From assembly GCA_022749755.1 (NCBI GenBank), contig CM040445.1, positions 5,477,182 to 5,541,181 of the forward strand: a stretch of 64,000 nt of DNA. Direction: 5' to 3'. Source of the stretch: Azadirachta indica (Eukaryota > Streptophyta > Magnoliopsida > Sapindales > Meliaceae). The notes under the pieces are model-generated. The model was not told the origin of the DNA. It was given only the letters and a program-made list of their open reading frames with translations, and ran no database searches. The position numbers were made by a program, and so were the translations under genes. Position 1 is the stretch's first letter; each line of letters begins with the position of its first letter. Of this stretch, positions 56,701 to 64,000 are shown one piece after another.

Positions 56701-59700
56701 ATTGACTTGGTTATATTTAGGAGAGGAAGTTATATAGTCAAACAATATAGCATCACAATATTGTTGATATGGGACCTATTATATGTTTATTTCAGGTACA
56801 CCTAAGGAGGGTGATGCACAGAGACAGATTCATGAGGAAGAGTTCAATTATTCCTGCCATAGGAAATCGTATTTGGAGAGACTTGATCCATAATCCTTTG
56901 CATTTGATATTTTCAGTAGATGTACTTGGTATGACAAGTTCAACGTTGGCTTCTCTTAGTAAAGGATTTGCTGAGCTTTCTACTGATGGGCAGTTTCTGC
57001 AATTACGGTCTAAGCAGGTCACTGTCTTTTTTTTTTTCATGTTAATTATCCCTAGTGGTATTGTGTAAATTAGAGGTTAAGTCTTTAACTTGGTATCAGG
57101 TGTGGTCAAGGAGAATCACTGGAGTAGGTGATGGAATCATGCAAGGTACAGAAGCTCTTGCCCAAGGTGTTGCTTTTGGAGTATCTGGAGTTGTGACAAA
57201 GCCCATCGAAAGTGCCAGGCAGGATGGTCTCTTAGGACTTGCCCATGGGCTAGGGCGTGCTTTCCTAGGATTTGTTGTACAGCCAGTAAGTGGGGCATTA
57301 GATTTTTTCTCACTGACTGTTGACGGAATTGGTGCAAGTTGTTCCAAATGTTTAGAGGTGTTCAATAACAAGACCACCTCCCAAAGGATCAGAAACCCCA
57401 GAGCTATCCATGCTGATGGCATACTGCAAGAATATTGTGAGAAAGAAGCCGTTGGTCAGGTACAGCAGGTTTCTTTGTTTAGGACAGGAGCTTTGATTAA
57501 AACTTGATATTTCATGTTTGTAATTTCTAATCAGCATCTATTATTTCTTCAGTTCTCCTTGGGAAATTTGTGGATGTGATTTTTACATAAATCCCTTGGT
57601 TCATTTTCCCCCTTTTGTTTCCAGATGATTCTTTACCTTGCAGAAGCAAGTCGGCAATTCGGCTGTACTGAAATATTCAAAGAGCCCTCAAAATTTGCTT
57701 GGTCTGATTATTATGAAGAGCATTTTGTTGTTCCTTATCAAAGAATTGTTTTAGTGACCAATAAACGGGTCATGCTGTTGCAGGTCAGTGACTAATAGGC
57801 TTTAAGCTAGCATGTTGATTTTGACCATGATTGTCATGTGAATCATTGTCTTAATTCTCCTCTGTCTGCTCTATCTGCTCTATCCAGTGTTCAGCCCCTG
57901 ACAAAATGGACAAAAAACCTTGCAAGATCATGTGGGATGTGCCGTGGGAAGAGCTCATGACTATGGAGTTGGCAAAAGCAGGCTGCCCAGCCTTCTCACT
58001 TGATCCTGCATCTTAAGAGTTTTAAGAGATCAGAAAATTTTGTCCGAGTCATAAAATGCAATGTTGAGGAAAGGGAGGAAAGCGAACCACAAGCTGTAAG
58101 AATCTGTGCAGTGGTCCGTAAGATGTGGAAAGTATACCAGTCTAACATGAAAAGCCTTATCCTGAAGGTACGTGATTCTGCATAAGTTTGTATTATCTTG
58201 TTATGTTACTGCAGACCCAAGAGTTTAATCTCATAAGGGTTCAACAATAGTATTTAAATTTAACATTCTCCCACAAGGCATGAGGTTAAGCAGAATCACA
58301 AGTCAAAAATTGCAAGAAACACAACTAGCATAATCTAATTTATTCAAGCAAAAGACCACTTGTTTACTGGCTCTATTGTCATATTAAGAACCTGTTGACC
58401 TAAAAGCTTAATTTTATTAGGTAAGTGCTTAATCTTACTATTGAAGATTTAGCATACGTTTTAGATGGCATCAGTATAGTTCTTAATCATATTGTCAATA
58501 CACAGGTACCTTCAAGCCAGAGACATGTGTATTTCGCTTGGACTGAAGCTGATGGCAGAGAACCTCGCATGCACAATAAAGCCATTTTGAAGTCAAGAGA
58601 CCTCTCATCATTCAGTTCTGCACCTGATGAAAGGAGATTTGTCAAACACACTATCAATTTCTTGAAGATATGGACAAGTGAGCGAGAATCAAAAGGTCGA
58701 AGTACATTGTGTAAAAAGCAGGTGCTTCACTCCGTAGCATGCTTGCTAATTGCCATCTTTTTGTTGTTGTTATTGTTATAGTAATTTTTATGTAGTAATA
58801 TTTGGAGTATAATGATTTTAGTTTCCTGAATGTTTTGGTCTTGAAGCAAAATATGAGTTTTCTTCATTATTATCATTATTATTATAGTTTTTTTTTTTTC
58901 AGGTTTCACAAGATGCCGGAACATGTAGCATTTGGAGACCAATTTGTCCTGATGGGTAATCATCCTTGTTTTTTTCCCTTTCTGCAGATCTACTACCTAT
59001 AAGCGGGTTGTCTTTTCTTCTTACCATGTTACAAATAAAATTAAATGCAACTTTGCTGGAATAGAAGCCTTTCTTATTATTGTTAATCTGAACTTCAACC
59101 TTTATTCATGTCATCTTCTTAGCCATCTTTTCGCGCTAATATGCCCATGCCATCTTTGAACCTAAAATTATTTCTTTTTTCCATCAGGTATGTCTCTATC
59201 GGGGATATAGCTCGTGTTGGAAGCCATCCCCCAAATGTTGCTGCTGTTTACCATAACACTGAAAGACTGTTTGCATTTCCAGTAGGTTATGACCTGGTAA
59301 GAAATCAATTCCAAGTTGCAGTAGCCTGTAGCTTGAGGTTTTTTAGACTTACTGGCATTTTTTTTTATTTGGCATCTCTATAACTATTAAAATTGTGAAC
59401 AATTTATTTCAACTTGACAGTGCATTTAGTACTGGCAGATTTATCTCTAACCAATTCAAAGTACAAACAAAACAGAAAAATAGATGTTCTTTCATTGCCA
59501 TTGTCAACCCTCTATTGGTGATGCATCTTTGACATTTTATTGCTGGTTTCCTCGTTGACTTACCTATGTTGTTTCCTACACATATTTCATTTGACATGCC
59601 ATGTGTGCTACACCATTTGATATGTTATAGAAGAACTGCTGAGTAGGATTGGAGATTGTAAATAATTGGATTACCCAGTTACAATTATAACTTTTGTGTC

Positions 59701-60215
59701 AGTTCAATTTATTTGCAAAGCCAAACTATCAATTTTCGAAATATTTCACACCCAACTGTCAAGACCTACCCATGGACTTGCAGTTCCTAGTTCCCGCACA
59801 TCACCCCGCATGTCCTATACTTTTCCTATTACGAAACAGAACATAATTTTTAGAAGATGTGCAGGTGTGGAGAAACTGTGCAGATGACTACATTACTCCT
59901 GTATCAATTTGGCACCCGCGGGCTCCTGAGGGATTCGTCTCTCCTGGATGTGTTGCCGTAGCAAGTTTCGAAGAGCCAGAACCCAATTTGGTATACTGCG
60001 TAGCAGAATCACTTGCTGAGGACGCGATATTTGAAGACCAAAAGATTTGGTCTGCACCAGAGTCATACCCCTGGGCCTGTCATATTTATCAAGTCCGAAG
60101 TGACGCACTTCACTTTGCTGCTTTAAGACAGAACAAGGAAGAATCTGACTGGAAGCCCATGAGAGTTCTTGATGATGACCCACAGCCGCCGTTGCAAGCA
60201 ACAGGAACTAAGTAA
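20387..60215 (+). CDS. VPS13-family bridge-like lipid transfer protein (PH-domain-containing plant type), frame broken in exon 60
   Basis: I model 64 GT-AG exons totalling 13,108 nt, equivalent to about 4,368 aa, near the size I recall for the Arabidopsis PH-domain VPS13 protein (At4g17140). VPS13 proteins form long hydrophobic grooves that move lipids in bulk between organelles at membrane contact sites. Domain order: chorein (1-~120), PH (~803-913), extended groove region, four-repeat Vps62/DUF946-like module (~2003-2424), C2-like part (~2540-2740), adaptor-binding SHR-BD region (~2925-3640), VPS13 C-terminal helices (~3861-3980), PH-like domain, and a second Vps62-like module at the end. 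The coding total is 3n+1: the frame breaks near codon 4,066 in exon 60, and if real the protein stops at 58014-58016. All other exon joins keep frame. Exon coordinates are given in the sub-entries. Single exon edges may be off, but the phase is consistent throughout. Confidence 0.92.
24871..28463 (+). other. VPS13 exons 10-17: continuation of the groove region before the PH domain
   Basis: Exons: 24871-25041, 25699-25791, 25891-26215, 26300-26404, 26501-26596, 27455-27522, 28053-28173, 28257-28463 (residues 351-746). The joined frame is open and gives VPS13-like sequence (for example KKSWWSFGW across exons 11-12, and FLLDLDIAAPKI in exon 16). Intron 14 (26597-27454) has a 21-A run at 26671-26691 and repeat-like DNA at about 27050-27300. 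Confidence 0.88.
26671..26691. repeat. 21-A homopolymer in VPS13 intron 14
   Basis: An uninterrupted run of 21 adenines. A poly(A) tail of an old retroposed insert is possible, but no target duplication was identified. Confidence 0.85.
28590..30325 (+). other. VPS13 exons 18-21: internal pleckstrin homology (PH) domain
   Basis: Exons: 28590-28793, 28898-29007, 30016-30112, 30227-30325. The PH domain covers about residues 803-913, from DFEGWLSLLTWK at 28758 onward. It has VWQRRYFCLVGPFLYVLE as the first strands and KTWKSRLQGAI as the C-terminal helix with its invariant Trp. PH domains often bind phosphoinositides or proteins. The Arg-Arg after VWQ sits where basic ligand-binding residues usually lie. 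Its place within the first fifth of the protein distinguishes this plant subtype from yeast Vps13, which has only a C-terminal PH-like domain. Confidence 0.88.
29256..29570. repeat. tandem duplication of about 155 bp in VPS13 intron 19
   Basis: The segment starting near GTCATGTTGCTTATG at 29263 is repeated from 29418 with a 155-base offset. Matching continues through AACTAGAGAAAG and ACTTATGTGAT to about 29570, with scattered substitutions. It lies wholly within the 1,008-base intron 19 (29008-30015). Confidence 0.88.
31140..35534 (+). other. VPS13 exons 22-33: central extended region
   Basis: Exons: 31140-31304, 31386-31460, 31544-32011, 32095-32433, 32559-32690, 32835-32948, 33039-33223, 33313-33421, 33664-33807, 33889-34179, 34590-35240, 35343-35534 (residues 917-1871). 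The PH domain is followed by an acidic, Ser-rich linker (SETSSDPEDSETEISE). Repeating VPS13-type blocks then follow, such as GSGKKLQFKNVVIKNG at the exon 32/33 join. Introns are mostly short, except intron 21 (814 bases). Confidence 0.88.
35535..37063. other. VPS13 intron 33 (1.5 kb), no gene recognised
   Basis: AT-rich intron with scattered short ORFs and no recognisable coding sequence or complete mobile element. Confidence 0.6.
37064..40538 (+). other. VPS13 exons 34-39 including a four-repeat Vps62/DUF946-like module
   Basis: Exons: 37064-37167, 38235-38524, 38630-38714, 38808-39146, 39614-39964, 40049-40538 (residues 1872-2424). Exons 36-39 contain four copies of a W-x-P-x-x-P-x-G-[FYM]-x-x-x-G pattern: FWKPRAPPGFAVLG, VWFPEAPKGYVALG, IWRPIVPEGMVYFG and FWLPQAPPGFVSLG. 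These are followed by W-R-V-D-N/W-A-V-G-N type strands. The pattern is that of the plant Vps62/DUF946 family. Its biochemical role in plant VPS13 is not established to my knowledge. Confidence 0.87.
41914..41936. repeat. CA dinucleotide microsatellite in VPS13 intron 41
   Basis: A perfect CA run of about eleven units followed by TA-rich sequence, wholly intronic. Confidence 0.85.
42796..43663 (+). mobile_element. TRIM-like non-autonomous LTR retroelement in VPS13 intron 42
   Basis: Two related direct repeats of about 205-218 bp (about 42796-43000 and 43446-43663) share AAGTATATTT, AGTATTAGT, TTTGTTTAGGAT and TTATTATTTTAG blocks in order. Directly after the left repeat is TGGTATCAGATTGGG (43001-43015), close to the initiator-tRNA-Met primer-binding site of Ty1/copia elements. 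Directly before the right repeat is the purine tract TTTGAGGGGGAGC (43434-43446). The right repeat starts CGTTAGA and ends TCTAACA, nearly the expected inverted ends. The internal part (about 430 bp) is non-coding. Total about 870 bp. No clear target duplication remains, so it is old. Confidence 0.78.
46917..51860 (+). other. VPS13 exons 46-53: adaptor-binding (SHR-BD/VAB) region
   Basis: Exons: 46917-47444, 48032-48805, 48916-48989, 49078-49423, 49516-49614, 49712-49867, 51084-51265, 51348-51860 (residues 2749-3638). Sequences such as GPWTTVRLNYAAPAACWRLG, WEWVGHWYLD, VKPPLSITSYLPLTAEYSI, RPFMTFTNRLGQDILIRL and RIENRTFSKKISIRQSG are typical of the VPS13 adaptor-binding/SHR-BD region. In yeast this region binds Pro-x-Pro adaptor motifs that target the protein to membranes. 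Exon 47, at 774 bases, is the largest exon of the gene. Intron 51 carries a minus-strand TRIM-like element. Confidence 0.88.
50560..50875 (-). mobile_element. small TRIM-like LTR element, minus strand, in VPS13 intron 51
   Basis: Two related ~70-bp segments (about 50560-50631 and 50798-50868) share ACCACTTG[AG]CC, A-AGGTAA and TTTAA blocks in order. Read on the minus strand, the right copy ends ACATAACA and is followed at once by TAGTATCAAAGCAGG (about 50777-50791), a degenerate copia-type primer-binding site. The left copy is preceded by the purine-rich ATGAGGAGGC (about 50630-50640). The internal part is non-coding. About 0.3 kb in total and well decayed. Confidence 0.65.
53689..53727. repeat. 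CATA tetranucleotide microsatellite in VPS13 intron 55
   Basis: About nine perfect ACAT/CATA units in an AT-rich intron. Confidence 0.88.
54422..56795. other. VPS13 intron 56 (2.4 kb), largest intron; repeat-like DNA, no gene
   Basis: AT-rich with no recognisable coding sequence. The stretch around 56630-56667 (CCCCCCAAGGTAAAA, then CTAGCTCCACCACTGG) resembles sequence often found at the edge of dispersed plant repeats. I cannot define the ends of an element. Confidence 0.5.
57100..57459 (+). other. VPS13 exon 58: VPS13 C-terminal amphipathic helix (ATG2_C-like) region
   Basis: A single 120-codon exon (residues about 3861-3980), in frame on both sides. It has the glycine-rich string GVGDGIMQGTEALAQGVAFG, followed by VVTKPIESARQ and GRAFLGFVVQPVSGALDF. 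This is the best-conserved C-terminal block of VPS13/ATG2 proteins and inserts into or lies on membranes, for example lipid droplets. A second in-frame GT donor lies nine bases further on (57469). Confidence 0.9.
57625..58167 (+). pseudogene. VPS13 exons 59-60: C-terminal PH-like domain with a frame break
   Basis: Exons 57625-57783 and 57888-58167. The frame reads QMILYLAEASRQFG, YEEHFVVPYQRIVLVTNKR and MWDVPWEELMTMELAKAG up to about 57983. It then continues as CPAFSLDPAS and stops at 58014-58016. The expected continuation (QPSHLILHLKSFKRSENF) is present in the other frame from 57988. The net change is +1, equivalent to -2 bases, within GGCTGCCCAGCC. No intron of workable size can remove it. 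If real, the C-terminal PH-like domain is cut and the last ~300 residues are lost. It could equally be an assembly or sequencing error. Confidence 0.85.
58200..58455 (-). mobile_element. decayed TRIM-like LTR element, minus strand, in VPS13 intron 60
   Basis: A 25-bp segment at 58214-58238 matches 58397-58421 at 19 positions, mostly with transition differences; weaker similarity extends on both sides. Read on the minus strand, TGACAATAGAGCCAG (58367-58381) follows the right-hand repeat and resembles the copia primer-binding site. A purine tract (minus of 58268-58285) precedes the left-hand repeat. It appears to belong to the same family as the element in intron 51. Boundaries are approximate. 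Confidence 0.5.
58506..60215 (+). other. VPS13 exons 61-64: C-terminal Vps62/DUF946-like module
   Basis: Exons: 58506-58721, 58903-58955, 59188-59296, 59865-60215. They begin VPSSQRHVYFAW and carry two more W-x-P repeats: IWRPICPDGYVSIG (split over exons 62/63) and IWHPRAPEGFVSPG. These are followed by YPWACHIYQVRSDALHF near the end. All four exons are in frame with each other and with the second half of exon 60, but not with the first half. The stop is TAA at 60213-60215. The lack of stops and the good splice sites show the module was under selection until recently or still is. Confidence 0.88.
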
Positions 60216-61021
60216 ATTTTATGTTGACATCATGCTTGCCCCCTTCGGATATGGCTCTTTTTGGTGGAATCCAGAGTGCATATAATTTTTTCATCAGTTT
60301 GTACATTTTCCCAAGCAAAATGTTTCCCTGCTTCCTTGGAATATTTTTTTCCATAAAATACAGAGCTGTGTAATTTTTATTCATCGTCAGGAAACTTACA
60401 ATATGAGTACAGTTTTGTACCATAGAAAGCCATAGTATACGAAACAAACTGTACAAGTGCAAGTGTATAATGGAAAAAATGTAGCTTGTTTTAGTCCCTG
60501 ATCAATGACAGTGAACTCGTTGCAATCTGTTTGAGATCTCGTTCTCCACTGTCCATCACAGAATCAATAACTAGTAGGAAGCATCTGTCTCGAAAATATG
60601 TTTATATTTTTAAGCGATTGCAATGTGCAGCCCAGCAATTGAGTTAACTAAATTCAAGGGATGGACCATGTGAAAGCCAGAGGTATTTAAGATAAGATGA
60701 AATCTCCGCCCTTGCACGTTAGTGGCGCTCCATCGGAACAAATCTCTTTCTAGACGTATAATTAATTAATTAATTAATTGATTGATTATACGTCGTCACC
60801 AGGAACCAGCATCCAGGTGTCAACAGAAGTCTGTCGGCAAATGGTCCAATAATAATAATCGAAGTCTCACAGATCCACTCTTTTTGTATTATAAAATATA
60901 TTTACATAAATTGCCTTTACCCGCCATTCTTAACTTCATTCAACGACCACAAATAAGGCTACGTAGACACTGTAAAACCCTTAACTCCCTCATTTTGTCT
61001 TTTCGCTTTCCGGACACGAAA
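60216..61021. promoter_or_regulatory. VPS13 3' flank and EndoU gene promoter
   Basis: About 0.8 kb between the two genes. The first part is probably VPS13 3' untranslated sequence. An ATTA/TTAA run lies at about 60763-60779. CCAAT at 60845-60849 and TATAAAA at 60890-60896 lie 173 and 128 bases before the EndoU ATG, making a plausible core promoter. Confidence 0.5.
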
Positions 61022-63962
61022 ATGGATGATCTGATCAAGGGCTTAGTCGACGTGGCACTCGGTGGTGGTGGTCGTGATCGTGACGGCAGAGAGGATGAAG
61101 AGCAGTCTGGAGATGTACGGTCCAGATCCAGTTGGGCAGAGGTTAGCATCGCTGGTTAAAACACTTTACTATCTGTATTTGATGACTGTTGATAGATAGT
61201 AAATCCGCAGGTGGTGTCAGGAGATCAGGATCAAGTTGATCGAGAAAGACGCCAGCAAAGTCAGCATAATCAGTGGAGTAAAAAGGTTCGCTGCATGTTC
61301 ATTGGATTTCTTTATTAAACAGATCGATTAAAATTGCTATTAGATTAAGTGTGAAGGTAATATACGCAACAAAGTCAATTATTGCAGGAGGAATCAGGGC
61401 ATGCAGGTTCCAGAGCTTCAAGGCGGCCTCAGAAGGTAACTTTTAAAATTTGTTCTCTTTGTTTTGGTGGTATTTGTATATGATTTTCTCTGTTGTTTTC
61501 AAATCATTCTGTTGATTTTGCAAGGGTCTAGAGAAGTATTTGAAATTACCCTTGATCCCTTGAAAATGAAAATCTAATAAATTAAATTAAAAAAAAAGGC
61601 CTTTCAGTATATACAATTTTGAAGTACAGGGAAAAGATGAAGATAAATGCATTTACTACTGGGTTATGCATCCACCAAGTAATTTTATTTGACACTAGGT
61701 ATGCCACTGGATGTTACGATAGCAAAGCTGTAAATGCACATGTTTGGCACCAACATATGGATGTTTTGGTTGGTGACCTTATGGTGTTCACTAGAGTGAG
61801 ATTTGATTCTTGGGATAAGAATTGCCTTAATTATGAAATGGAAGGTCCTCATTTTTCGTGACCATTTTGTAATATATGATTATAGCAACTCACAGATAGC
61901 AGATACACAGCTTCACAAAAAATGCCAACTAGTGCCTGTATTTCGGTTTTATCAAAAGTAAAAATTGAATGGAATATTGATTACAGCTCATAATATGACC
62001 ATCAATGCCATGACATATTAATGACTTTCAGAACTGCTAAAGTCTGTAGCTATGAAAGTTTGAACGGAGAGAACAAATTCCAAATAATATTTGCATTTGA
62101 TGTTATGATCTCATTTTCCTGTCTTCACTTGTGATTATTTGAATATTTTTAGTATTCACTCAATGATTTGTGTGCTCGTCGATGTCTGAAATATAGGCTG
62201 TACAAGAAGGGTACGATACATATGAAGGAGGTAAACCACTTGATTATAACCAAAGCAACTGGGACAGAGAGGTCTGCTACTTAATTTCATTTATTCTCTG
62301 AATTCTTGTAATATTATGACATTTATTTAGTGAAGGTTTCAAAATTGTCCATGGTGTTTAACTTTTCATACAGGAGAATAGAGAGGAGAACAATGATGGT
62401 TGGGAGACTGTTGGGAGAAAGCCTCCAAGGCGAGCACACAAGGTGGCTATTTTTGCTTAACTCATCCCACTTCAAAGTGGCACATGAAAATATATTAGTT
62501 TATCCGACTTTTGCATTTGTATTAGATATATTAGTTTTTGCTTTCTTGTTCTGCTAGATGAGTGTGTTGTATAATGCACTGAACTATGAAATACCTTGTA
62601 TAATATTTTTCTAATAGTTAATTAGTTCTTATTTTCTTTTTAATAATTATTGTTATCTAGTTGATACTATGCAAACAATGCGTGTACAGGTTCAGAAGGA
62701 TCAATGGTGTGGATACAAAAGGCCTCCTAGCGAGCAACAGTATTCTGATGAGATTCAAATTGATGGTAGCTTTGAACCCTCTGAAGAAGAGCTTGCTGAC
62801 CTGTCACAAGCTTGCAACAGACTCTGGGAACTTGATTTAAATCGTCTGGTACCTGGCAAGGACTATAAGATTGACTGTGGTGAAGGAAAGAAAGTTTATC
62901 AAATGGAAGATATGGCACAAGGAAGTCTATTTAGCTGGTTGAGTGAAGACATATTCAGGAGGCCTACTTTCGCTCGTTTTTGTTCACTTTTAGATAATTA
63001 CAATCCAAATGCTGGGCACAAAGAAGTTGTCACATCTGAAGAGAAGCAAGAGCAAGCTGCTTTCATAGAAGAAATCAGTAGAACTGCACCTATTATATAT
63101 CTTCACAAGTATCTCTCATCCAAGGGCATTGTATCTGGGAGTTATCAAGATTTTAAAAGAAGAATGACAAATATCTGGTTCGATCTTTATGGACGAGGTG
63201 GCACATCTGGTTCTTCTTCCGCTTTTGAGCATGTTTTTGTAGGGGAAATCAAACAATCTGGTGAACAAGAAGTTTCTGGCTTCCATAACTGGCTTCAGGT
63301 ATGTAACTATTTCCTTTACTCTTATGTTTATGTCAATCTTTTTTTTCATGGCTAAAGTAAATTGAGTTGGAATTCAAATGTTTATACAATTATAACATAT
63401 ATTGTTAAGAGTCTTGAGCAGAGTTAAAAAGCTGCTGAAATATTTCACCAGTAATTACTTTTATATGATGGAAAAGACTAAAAAGGTCCAAAATAATGCA
63501 GGCTTGTAGTTGATGATTGCAGTTAGAGAAAAAGGCATGCTTGATTCATTGTGGTATATGCCTAGCCTAGGTGGTCTGGATGCATGATTCCTCTGAATAC
63601 TTGTGACAATTAGGTTTGGAGTCATTATAGTGGTGAGAGTAATTGTAATAGTTGGTTCGTACACACTCCCTAAATAAGTTGATTTCACCTTTTTTTTCTC
63701 AGTTTTTGAGTCTGGTTACTTATTATTAGGTTTAAATTTGAGCAACTGTAAAACCTGTTTGAAGGCAATGGCAAAACTTAAGAAATATAATAACTTTTTG
63801 GTTTTCATAGTAATAGTTTTCTGTTTTCTCACTTGTCTAATTTATTGTAAATATAACTGCTGAATATTGTGCTTGCATCTTTCTCCCCAGTTTTACCTTG
63901 AAGAAGATAAAGGAAATGTTGATTATCAAGGTTATATATTTCCCCAAAGACGTGGGCAAATT
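61022..63962 (+). CDS. poly(U)-specific endoribonuclease, XendoU/EndoU family (5' part; gene continues past the window)
   Basis: Seven exons are visible: 61022-61141, 61211-61285, 61388-61435, 62197-62271, 62374-62442, 62690-63298, 63891-63962 (356 codons, phase 0 at each join); a donor GTAAGT follows. Residues 1-129 (MDDLIKGLVDVALGGGG onward) are charged and low-complexity, and include WETVGRKPPRRAHK. The XendoU fold starts about residue 165 (ELADLSQACNRLWELD). Likely catalytic residues are His310 (FEHVFVGEI) and His328 (SGFHNW), followed by FYLEEDKGNVDYQGY. The family's catalytic Lys should lie downstream, outside the window. Animal XendoU cuts RNA at U residues in a Mn2+-dependent way; the plant role is poorly known. 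From memory the Arabidopsis relative is At4g17100, close to the VPS13 gene there too. Confidence 0.92.
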
Positions 63963-64000
63963 GTAAGTTTTTTGGTTTTCAGTTTGCTTTGTATGCTGAA

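Larger units (their letters stand above)
52493..57017 (+). other. VPS13 exons 54-57: region linking the adaptor-binding part to the C-terminus
   Basis: Exons: 52493-52670, 52759-52895, 54295-54421, 56796-57017 (residues 3639-3860). Includes VYIRVTDKVWRLDEPIIW-type sequence (exons 54/55) and HLRRVMHRDRFMRKSS (exon 57), consistent with the VPS13 C-terminal half. Introns 55 (1,399 bases) and 56 (2,374 bases, the largest in the gene) separate small exons. Confidence 0.85.

Noticed and set aside
57084..57099. Primer-binding-site-like TTGGTATCAGG at the acceptor of VPS13 exon 58
   Set aside because: No flanking LTR pair exists, and the sequence is a normal pyrimidine-poor acceptor. The resemblance is chance.
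57975..57991. A tiny intron removing the VPS13 frame break (TGCCCAG resembles an acceptor)
   Set aside because: Any matching donor would give an intron of roughly 10-60 bases, below workable plant intron size, and would delete conserved residues.
57981..58000. Programmed ribosomal frameshifting at the VPS13 frame break
   Set aside because: No slippery heptamer or following pseudoknot is apparent, and such frameshifting is not known for this gene family.
1..64000. CRISPR arrays, tRNA, rRNA or known miRNA genes
   Set aside because: None seen by eye on either strand. CRISPR is not expected in plant nuclear DNA, and tandem repeats here have no spacer structure.

Overview
This is plant nuclear DNA, most likely from a woody eudicot. 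The genes have many GT-AG introns that are AT-rich, the 5' leaders are CT-rich, simple repeats are abundant, and the encoded proteins closely resemble Arabidopsis families. A Citrus-like or other rosid genome would fit, but the sequence alone does not settle the species. All four recognisable genes lie on the + strand.

Layout. 1-3221: intergenic DNA and a repeat-rich leader. 3222-4551: a BOI/SBP-type RING E3 ubiquitin ligase (4 exons, 347 aa) with a polyglutamine tract. 4552-15531: about 11 kb with no recognisable gene. 15532-16377: an FCS-like zinc finger (FLZ/DUF581) protein (2 exons, 165 aa). 16378-20386: intergenic, with a very AT-rich core and then an ACGT-box cluster leading into the next promoter. 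20387-60215: one giant VPS13-family bridge-like lipid transfer protein gene. I model it as 64 exons with 13.1 kb of coding sequence, equivalent to about 4,368 aa. It carries an N-terminal chorein domain, an internal PH domain, two separated Vps62/DUF946-type modules, a C2-like segment, the VPS13 adaptor-binding (SHR-BD) region, a VPS13 C-terminal helix region and a C-terminal PH-like domain. 61022 to past the window end: the 5' part (7 exons) of a poly(U)-specific endoribonuclease (XendoU/EndoU family) gene.

The most notable observation is in exon 60 of VPS13. The reading frame breaks inside the C-terminal PH-like domain near 57984-57991 (net +1, equal to -2). The frame runs into a stop at 58014-58016, although the following ~300 codons remain clean and family-like in the other frame. 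This is either a real truncating allele or an assembly error. The VPS13 introns also hold three short gene-less LTR elements of TRIM type (introns 42, 51 and 60), each with paired terminal repeats, a primer-binding-site-like sequence and a purine-rich tract. Intron 19 holds a 155-bp tandem duplication.

The four genes do not form a pathway. From memory, RING-ligase/FLZ neighbours and EndoU/VPS13 neighbours also occur together in Arabidopsis (chromosomes 4 and 5), so the order looks like conserved synteny rather than a functional cluster. I found no credible new multi-gene system. The window looks like ordinary plant genome with some interesting gene-level and repeat-level details.
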